In this document: positions 57,041 through 64,000 of the stretch, piece after piece
Layout of the letters: each line of letters starts with the position of its first letter
How positions within the stretch are numbered: position 1 is the stretch's first letter
Assembly: GCF_009730915.1 (NCBI RefSeq)
Contig: NC_052482.1
Coordinates: 19,994,345-20,058,344, forward strand
DNA: 64,000 nucleotides
DNA from: Dioscorea cayenensis subsp. rotundata
Lineage: Eukaryota; Streptophyta; Magnoliopsida; Dioscoreales; Dioscoreaceae
Direction: 5' to 3'
Made by a program: the position numbers and the translations under genes
The notes under the pieces: model-generated
Databases searched by the model: none
Told to the model about the DNA's origin: nothing
The model's input: only the letters and a program-made list of their open reading frames with translations

Positions 57041-60000
57041 CCTCTTCCATGCATAGGGAGCAGAAGTATTAGTAGTAACTACTTCTCAGTTATCTAGTCA
57101 GAATCAAGATTATGGTGAAATGAACTCAGTCACAAGAATATAAACATCTCAAGCAAACAAGGAAGAGTAGAAATGATGAAAGTTTCAATCAATAAAGATG
57201 AGGTACCCGGTCAATGCTCCACCTAGGATCCAACATGAAGTACAATACTTACTATGTGTTTCTAAACAGAGAAAAACGATCGAGGTAATCCATAAATAAT
57301 CGATCTCTACCTCCAGGCCACCGATACTAGTCCTTTACGAGGTCCCGTTGGAGAAATCGCTCAATCTCAACACCTCACAATGCATATGACTGCAATTAAC
57401 GCTAGGGATACTTAAAGTGCACCAAATTCCAAAGGATAGACCTTACCCTACTTCTAGGTAAAAGATCCCTAACCGCCTACAAGGTCCAGGTGAAGAAAAT
57501 CTCTCAATCTCATGCCTCACACCAAATATGGTTGCATAAAGCTTAGGGAATACGGAGATTGAGTGGACTAATCGGAAAGAAAAGGGGACACTCCACTATC
57601 TCATTACTCACCCTCTCAACCCTCTTAATTCTTGGAGTTCTAGCCCTAATGGAGAACAATCTCTCACCAAGACAAACAAATCATACAAACAAATCAATCA
57701 CAAGAATTAATACGACATCCAAGCAATGAGAAAACAAAATTGAAATTCAATTAAACTTGGATTTAATAGAAAGCACAGAAAGTAAATAAATTACAAATAT
57801 AAGATCCTATGGTTCACATGCCCAAATACGTACTAGGGTTTAGCCCTCCATGGAGCAATTTACAAAGCAAATAATAATGAAATGAAAAATCAATAAAAAC
57901 TATTGAATAAAACCTTCTCGAATTCATAATGATGGCCTTGATGGTCGCTAAACATCTTGAATGATCCCTGATAACTGCTTGAGTAGACATATTTTTCTAT
58001 ATGTTTTACATGCGTTGAGCATCATTTTTATGATCTTTTATGTCTCATATAATGTATTTGGTGTTCTTTTGTGCAATTAGGTTGTGAACGCCTTGAAGGG
58101 AGAAAAAGAAGCAAAAAAAGGCTATAAAGACACATTTTCGGAGTTCTTGTTCAATCCAAGGATCAAGACATAAGAGTTCATGAACATGGAGGTGTGTGCT
58201 AACTTTCAAGAAGATTGAAGCCAATTTGGTAGTTGGAAGGGTATAATGGCAGTCACATCTCAATGCTTCTTCTCTTTGTGAAGAATGCAAGACCTTTCAA
58301 ATGATGAGTTGATGAAGAAAAGTCTTATAGCCTACCACATGCACGCGTGCCTGACCATGTAGCCTCAAGAGAGAAGTGTTTGGACAGCATTTATGAAGAG
58401 CACTATATCTAAGTACTGTAGGTAAAACTATAGCATTTTACTGTATCAGTATTGTAGTAGAATCACTGTTCATGTGACCGCGTGAAAATTCCATGCGACC
58501 ATATAAAAATTCATGCAGCTCATGCGGGTCTCGTGGAGGCACGTGACAGACGTGGTTTGTGCTTATAAATAGTCCTTTTACCCTATTCTTTGACCTCTTT
58601 TGTGTGACTCTTGAGGGGTGAGACGAAAAAGGGATAGGAGAGGAGGACTTTGGTGAGATTAGGGGCCGTTCTTCACTGACTTTGATCGATCATTCCTCCA
58701 TAATAGTATTGAGGGAGCCATCGGCAACCTAGCTTCAGAGAAGGATTTTTCAAGATGTTGAGTGACACATCAAGGCTATCATCATGAATTCAAGGGGGTT
58801 TTCTCTATGGTTTACAATGCTATTAATTGTTTTATCTTTGTTTTGTAACTTGATCCATGGAGGGCTAAACCCTAGTAGGTATTTGGGTATGTGAACCATA
58901 GAATCTTATCTTTTGTATTGATTTGTTTTGTGTTTTTTGTAAAATCCGAGTTGATTTGAGTTTTAATCTTGTGTTCCCATGGCTTGCATGTTTTATTGAT
59001 CTTTGTGGTTGATTGTAAATGCATGATTTGTTATATTGATAAGAGAAAGGTCTCCATTAGAGTTAGAACTCTAAGATTAAAGAGGGTTGAGAGGGTGAGT
59101 CATGAGATAGTCGAGTGTCCCCTTTCTCTTCTGATGAGTGTTTCCTATCTCCATATTCCTTAAACTCTATGCAACCATATTTGGTGTGAAGCATGAGATT
59201 GAAAGATCTCTCCACCGGGACCTTGTAGGGGGTAAGGGATCTTTCGCCTAGAAGTAGGGTTAGATCTATCTTTAGGAATATGTTTCACTCTTAGGTATCT
59301 CTAGAGCTTATTGCGGTCATAAAGGGTGTGAGGTGTTGAGATTGAGCGATTTCTCCACCGAGACCTTGTAGGGGACTAGTATCAGTGGCTTGGAGGCAAG
59401 GGCTAGTTGTTCTTGGATTACCTAGACTCATTAAACTAGGTTTAGAAGAATTTAGCAAGTCTTGAGCTTCAGTTGAGATCTTAGGAGGAGCATTGCTCGG
59501 ATTCCTCATCTTTATTGATTAAGATCACCCTTTATTTTACCCTTACATATTCATTTCTGGTATTCATTTCTTTGCATATTAGATCATCATATCATACCAT
59601 TTATCATTAGGCTCGATAGCAGAGAAGTAGTTAGTACTAGTAACCATATTCCCTGTGGATTTGACTCCCCAACTCACCAAGTATTTTATTACTTTGACAC
59701 CCATGCACTTGCGGTACACACACGCAATTCGGTCGTGTCGATCCCTTTCCAAAGCTAGGTCACTGAAGGCTTCCTTTATGCTATGATGGTGAAGAATGCC
59801 CCCTAAATTCGCTAAAGACCTCTAGAAACCCTAGCGGCTTTGTTTTTCAAACGCTAGCAAAAAGTCTCCAAAGAATAGGGCAAAAGAGCATTTTATAGTC
59901 AAAAACCGGGTCTATCACGTGCCTCCTTGTGGCCATGTGAGCATCCCATGTGACCGTGTGGGCTAGAAAACCGCCCACGTGACTGCATGGAAATTTCAGA

Positions 60001-60474
60001 CAGTCGCATGAACACTGTTTTGTTACAGTATTGTTACAGTGATTTTCATAACAAGGCTCCACACTCTTCTCTTGAGGCCATATGGATGGGCACATGTTCA
60101 TGCTGTAGGTTATGAGGGTTTTTGTGGTCTAACCATCATTGGAAAATTTCTTGAAAACTTCACACAAGTATGGACATAGGAGTGTGACAGCTTTTGTGCC
60201 CTTCCAACTCCCAATTTAGCTTAAATTTTCTTAGAAGTTGTCACACACCCTTGTGTGCATGAGCTCCTCTTTTGTCTTGATTCTTATGTTGCATAAAAAC
60301 TCCCAAAAGGTGCCTTCATAACTTATCTTTGCTTCCTTTTCTTCTTTCAAGACATTCACAACCTATTTACAAAAAAAGGCACCAAATACACTTTATGAGA
60401 TATAAACCATGATAAAAATGATGTTTAATGCATGTAAAACATATAGGGAAATATGTCTACTTAAGCACTTATCA
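57041..60474 (-). mobile_element. LTR D/G (gypsy, minus) inserted in integrase, interrupted by LTR F
   Basis: Begins on the minus strand TGATAAGTGCTTAAGTAGAC at 60474 and runs to 59741 (part G). It resumes at 57968 (part D) and ends near 57041. Family blocks: GGGTTTAGCCCTCCATGGAG (57838), GATGAGGTACCCGGTCAATG (57200), TATAAAA at 59891-59897 with GTG/CAC palindromes at 59911-60000. Flanks suggest a CCTGT/TGTGT target duplication with a change. No internal domain, so it is probably a solo LTR. Confidence 0.78.
57969..59740 (+). mobile_element. Solo LTR F (gypsy, plus orientation) nested in LTR D/G
   Basis: Starts TGATAACTGCTTGAGTAGAC and ends CGGTCGTGTCG (expected CA, changed to CG). Perfect 5-bp duplications ATCCC lie at 57964-57968 and 59741-59745. 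It is the inverted relative of the LTR it sits in: ATCCATGGAGGGCTAAACCC (58853), AGGAGCATTGCTCGG (59484), CTGTGGATTTGACTCCCC. TATAAATA at 58564-58571, preceded by degenerate palindromes (58470-58555). Length 1772 bp. Confidence 0.9.
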
Positions 60475-63290
60475 ACAGGCTTTTCCATATACTAATTTGT
60501 ATGGTGAAGTTCATATGGGTGTTTTGAACACGGTTCGGTATTCTGACAAGGCATCATCTAATTTATCCGACCAGTCCCTCTGATAATGAGCTACGGTATT
60601 TTCCAAATTTTGTTTCAGCTATCAATTAGATATCTCTACTTGCACACTTGTTTATGGATGATAAGGGGTAGCTAGTTTATGTGCAACTCTGTATTTTCTC
60701 AAGGTTTTCATAAGCTTGTTATTGCAAAAATGTGTACCCCTATCACTTAATATCATCCTCGGTGTTAAGAATCTAGAAAGCAATTTCTTTAAGAACTTAA
60801 TCACGCCCCTAGCATCATTTGTCAGGATTGCTTATACCTCTACCCATTTGGAGACATAGTCAATTGTGACTAAAATAAACTTGTTACCAAACGATTAAAA
60901 AAATGGTCCCATAAAATTAATAATCCACATATAGAACATTTCACATATGAGAAAAAAATTTTGGGGCGTTTCATCTTTGTGAGAAAGATTACCTGTGGGT
61001 TGACAATTGTCACAATTCTGTACATACCTATTTCTATCTTGGAAGATTGTGGACCAATAAAAACTTGATTTCAGGACATTACTGGATGTTCGATTTGCGC
61101 TAAAATGCTCTCCAGCTAGTCCTGAGTGATAATGCTTGAGATTATCCCACCCTTTGGATCATGGTACGGATCTTGTAATGATCTGGTCTACACAGATTCT
61201 AAACAAGAATGGGTCTTCCCACACATAGTGCTTAAGGTCTCCGAAAAACTTGTTCTTTCGTTAGTATGTAAACCACTTAGAGAGAATAAAATAATTTGCG
61301 AAGTTAGCAAACCAAGATAGATCCTCATCTCTTACCATATTGATTCTTTACAAGCGTTCTTAAGGGAAGGCGTTATCAATGTCTTCATCTTTTAATGATT
61401 TCTTTCAGGGATATTCTAGCATAGATTGGTGATCTGCAACTAAGTTCTCCAATCCTTATTTGTCCTTTATCTCCACATCGAATTCCTGCAAGAGTAAGAT
61501 CCATCTAATGAGCCATGGTTTAACATTAGTCTTAATCATAAGATACCTGAGTTCAGGGTGATTGGTGAAGAGCAAGACTTTTGAAAGTATTAGATATGGT
61601 CAAAATTTGTTGATGGCGAGGACTACTGCTAGTAGTTTTCTTTTAGTAATCATGTAATTTTCTTGCACATCATTAAAGGTTTAACTCCCATAGTAGATGG
61701 GATGAAAATGTTTATCCTTCCACCAACCCAATACCGCTCTAACTGCAAAGTCACTAGCATCGCACATCAACTCAAATGGCAAATTCCAATCCGAGGAAAT
61801 CATGGTCGGTTATTGCACTAGTTTATCTTTTAATGTTTCAAATGCTATCATGCAAGCATGGTCAAAGTCAAATGGCACATCTTTTTCTAATAGTTTGGTT
61901 AATGGTCTAGCAATCTATGAGAAGTCTTTAACAAACCTTTGATAAAATCCTACATGTTCTCAGAACCTAAAATGCCTTGACTGATGTCGGTGGTGGAAGC
62001 CTCTCAATTGTAGCAACTTTAGCCTTGTCCACCTCAATCCCTTTTCATGAAATTCTATGTCCCAACATGATACCCTCCAGGACTATGTAGTGGCATTTCT
62101 CCCAACTAAGTACAAGGTTAGTCTCCTCACATCTTGCTAATACTCGTTCTACATTCCTGAGACACATATCAAAAGAGTTTCCAAATATAGTGAAATCATC
62201 CATAAATACCTCCATTGTGTTCTCTACCATATCCTTAAATATTGCCATCATGCATCTCTGAAAGGTTGTAGGAGCATTGTACAATCTGAAAGGCATCCTG
62301 TGGTATGTGAAACTCCCATATGTGTAGTTAAATGTGGTCTACTTTTGGTCTTCAATCATGATGGGAATCTAAAAATATCCTAAAATGAATCTAGAAAACA
62401 ATAATGTGAGTACCCTACTAACATTTCTAGTATCAAGTCTAGAATGGCACTAAAAAGTGGCCCTTTCTGGTGGCGTCATTTAATTTCCTATAATCGATGC
62501 ATACCTGCCATCCTACAGCTGTTCTAGTAGGTATGAGCTCGTTCTTCTTGTTGGTAATTACTATCATCCTCCCATTCTTTGGTAGAACTTGTACTAGACT
62601 CACCCATGCATTTTCTAAAAAGGATAAATAATACCTAAATCCAAAAGTTTCATTACCTCAGCATTCACTACTTCCTTCATATTTGCATTTAGCCTTCATT
62701 GAGGTAGGGCGGAGGGTTAGTGATAATCATCCATCAGGATCTTGTTGGTGTAAAAGAATGGGTTAATTCCTTTGATATCTGATATTTTACAAGAAATGGT
62801 TCTCTTATACTTTTGTAAAACCTCCCAAACTTATTTCTATAGTTCCATAGTTAATCCTGCCGCAATGACCATTGGGAGTCATGATTCTTCTTCCAAAAAG
62901 GCATACTCCATGTGATCTAGTAATATCTTTACTTCCAGGTTTAATAGACCCTCAATAAATGGTTTGAGTTGATTACCAACGTTCAATGTAACTCTGGTGA
63001 TGTTCTCTTCTTCCTTAGGAGCCTGATCATCATTAACATCATCGTTTAACTTGTACACCTCAGTTATCTCTTTGTTGATGTCTTTGCTCTACGAATTGTC
63101 AATTTCCAGAGAGTCTTCTACAGCGCTACTCATTGTTCTCTCTTCTGATCCCCATGTCTTCATTAACTTATAAAATGTTTCCAGTAAAGTTGTCTCTTCA
63201 TGCTGCCCAAAGAAAATGTTGAATGTAGGGTCCCACTTAACTGCATTGTTGTATTGCACATAAGACTTTTTCATTATATGGTGTTCAATC
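60475..63290 (-). pseudogene. Gypsy pol remnant (RT, RNase H, integrase), minus strand
   Basis: Read from right to left: an unrecognised start (MKKSYVQYNNAVKWDP, 63274); RT parts such as DIKGINPFF, NKKNELIPTRTAVGW and DYRKLND (62800-62490); YNAPTTFQRCMMAIFKDM and VFMDDFTIFGNSFDMCLRN (62296-62170); CHYIVLEGIMLGHRIS. RNase H is PFELMCDASDFAVRAVLG (about 61780). Integrase is [37 protein letters not shown], then YQRDWSDKLDDALSEYRTVF and LVYGKAC at 60475. Very many stops. No gag is seen between the PBS and RT. Confidence 0.85.
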
Positions 63291-63477
63291 CACTAATCAA
63301 GCAAGGCTAGTACCCTTTACAACTGACAATCATACCTGCCATGAAAGGAAAGCTTTTCACAGTATTATGTAGCAACGATAGACACATGTGATAAACTGAA
63401 CTGACTGAAGTAAACACAAAAGATTAAATGGCTAAAATACTAAGCAACAAGTTTTCCTAGAATCTATTGACTATGTT

Positions 63478-63495
63478 TCCCAGGCAACGGTGCCA
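63478..63495 (-). other. Primer-binding site of the minus-strand gypsy element
   Basis: The minus strand reads TGGCACCGTTGCCTGGGA, one or two changes from the standard TGGCGCCGTTGCCGGGGA of plant gypsy elements. It lies six bases inside the LTR border. Confidence 0.85.
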
Positions 63496-63501
63496 AAAAC
63501 T

Positions 63502-64000
63502 TGATGGACATGTTTATAGGTGTGTAAATTATGCAATTATATAAGCATGCAAGTATGCATTTAGTACTACAATTGGTCCGTGATACCACAAGTGAACGAG
63601 TCATCAAGTAATACCTCGTGTGTGAACACAAGGGTCATTTTTCCCCAGGAATGGCGAGAGACTCCTATTACTTCCTTTTTACTTAATCAATAGCCTAATC
63701 ATTTATGCTTTTTCTTTAGTTTACTTATACAATACTATTAAACAATATAATTGCAGACGACGTTTAGCACACTTAGAAGGAGTTAGTAGTACGTACTATA
63801 ATTATGTTGATTATTAATTATGATAGGCGTTAAGTGTCAATCTATTCTTAGTTCAAACTAGGAAAATTCAAAGGCCTACTAGACCCAATAAGTCATGGAG
63901 ACTAGTTCTACACCACTAGGAACTTAAGATGGAATCTCTTCCACCCCAGCCTCCTAGGTTTGCCTTAAGTGTGGGAATCCCATGAGAAGAGACCAATCGG
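63502..64000 (-). repeat. 5' LTR (partial, runs off the window) of the minus-strand gypsy element
   Basis: The plus strand starts TGATGGACATG immediately outside the PBS, so the minus-strand LTR ends CATGTCCATCA. The sequence differs from LTR family A-G. Only about 500 bp are inside the window, so its promoter is not visible. Confidence 0.75.

Noticed and set aside
1..64000. tRNA, rRNA or snRNA genes
   Set aside because: No cloverleaf or conserved rRNA stretch was noticed by eye; a covariance-model scan would be needed to exclude small RNA genes.

Overview
The window is nuclear DNA of a flowering plant. It has spliced genes with GT-AG introns, plant-only families (a CHUP1-like actin regulator, LRR receptor-like proteins, a JOX-type 2-oxoglutarate oxygenase, a subtilase), long AT-rich spacers with TA and AAT microsatellites, and many plant transposons. 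A monocot is my guess from the general look; the species cannot be fixed from sequence alone. Two runs of exactly 1000 N (24372-25371, 39405-40404) look like scaffold gap placeholders.

Left third (1-22 kb), the genic part. The first two exons of a pyruvate decarboxylase gene lie on the minus strand at the left edge, with a TATA box. Then come a repeat-rich spacer, a decayed subtilase pseudogene (4622-5714) that lost most of its catalytic core, and a five-exon CHUP1/IPGA1-like gene (7037-9308) that is complete except for one extra A in a homopolymer. A Mutator-like element (10519-11605) stands just before a tandem duplication of an LRR receptor-like protein gene. The first copy (11915-14887) is open but has a nonsense codon just before its transmembrane segment. 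The second copy (18535-21882) keeps the transmembrane segment but is broken by a 242-bp solo LTR and several frameshifts. Comparing the two copies gives 'empty sites' for the Mutator-like insertion and for a CACTA-like end (15093).

Middle (22-45.6 kb). Two Harbinger/Tourist-like elements with TTA target duplications are present. The second is nested in the 5' LTR of a full-length but decayed Ty1-copia element (26206-32128, target duplication AATTA). A solo-LTR-like block (34077-35526) and a 2-oxoglutarate oxygenase pseudogene (38168-39100) follow. After the second gap comes a CACTA element with a minus-strand TNP2-type transposase; its visible end at 45593 sits exactly in the catalytic FMDD box of a Ty3-gypsy reverse transcriptase.

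Right third (45.6-64 kb), a nested pile of Athila/Tat-like Ty3-gypsy elements in both orientations. A plus-strand element supplies RT-RNaseH, integrase, a hairpin array and an ATHILA ORF1-like frame, and is cut off at 49942. To its right lie related LTRs: A with a PBS and gag fragment; B, a solo LTR with GGAAT duplications, inside C; and F, a plus-strand solo LTR with ATCCC duplications, inside the minus-strand LTR D/G. D/G itself sits inside the integrase of a further minus-strand element whose PBS is at 63478 and whose 5' LTR runs off the window. GC-rich palindromes of the form CACGGGCGTG...CACGCCCGTG form an array after pol and recur just upstream of the TATA box in the LTRs. This is the most unusual structure here. 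No intact retroelement polyprotein remains.
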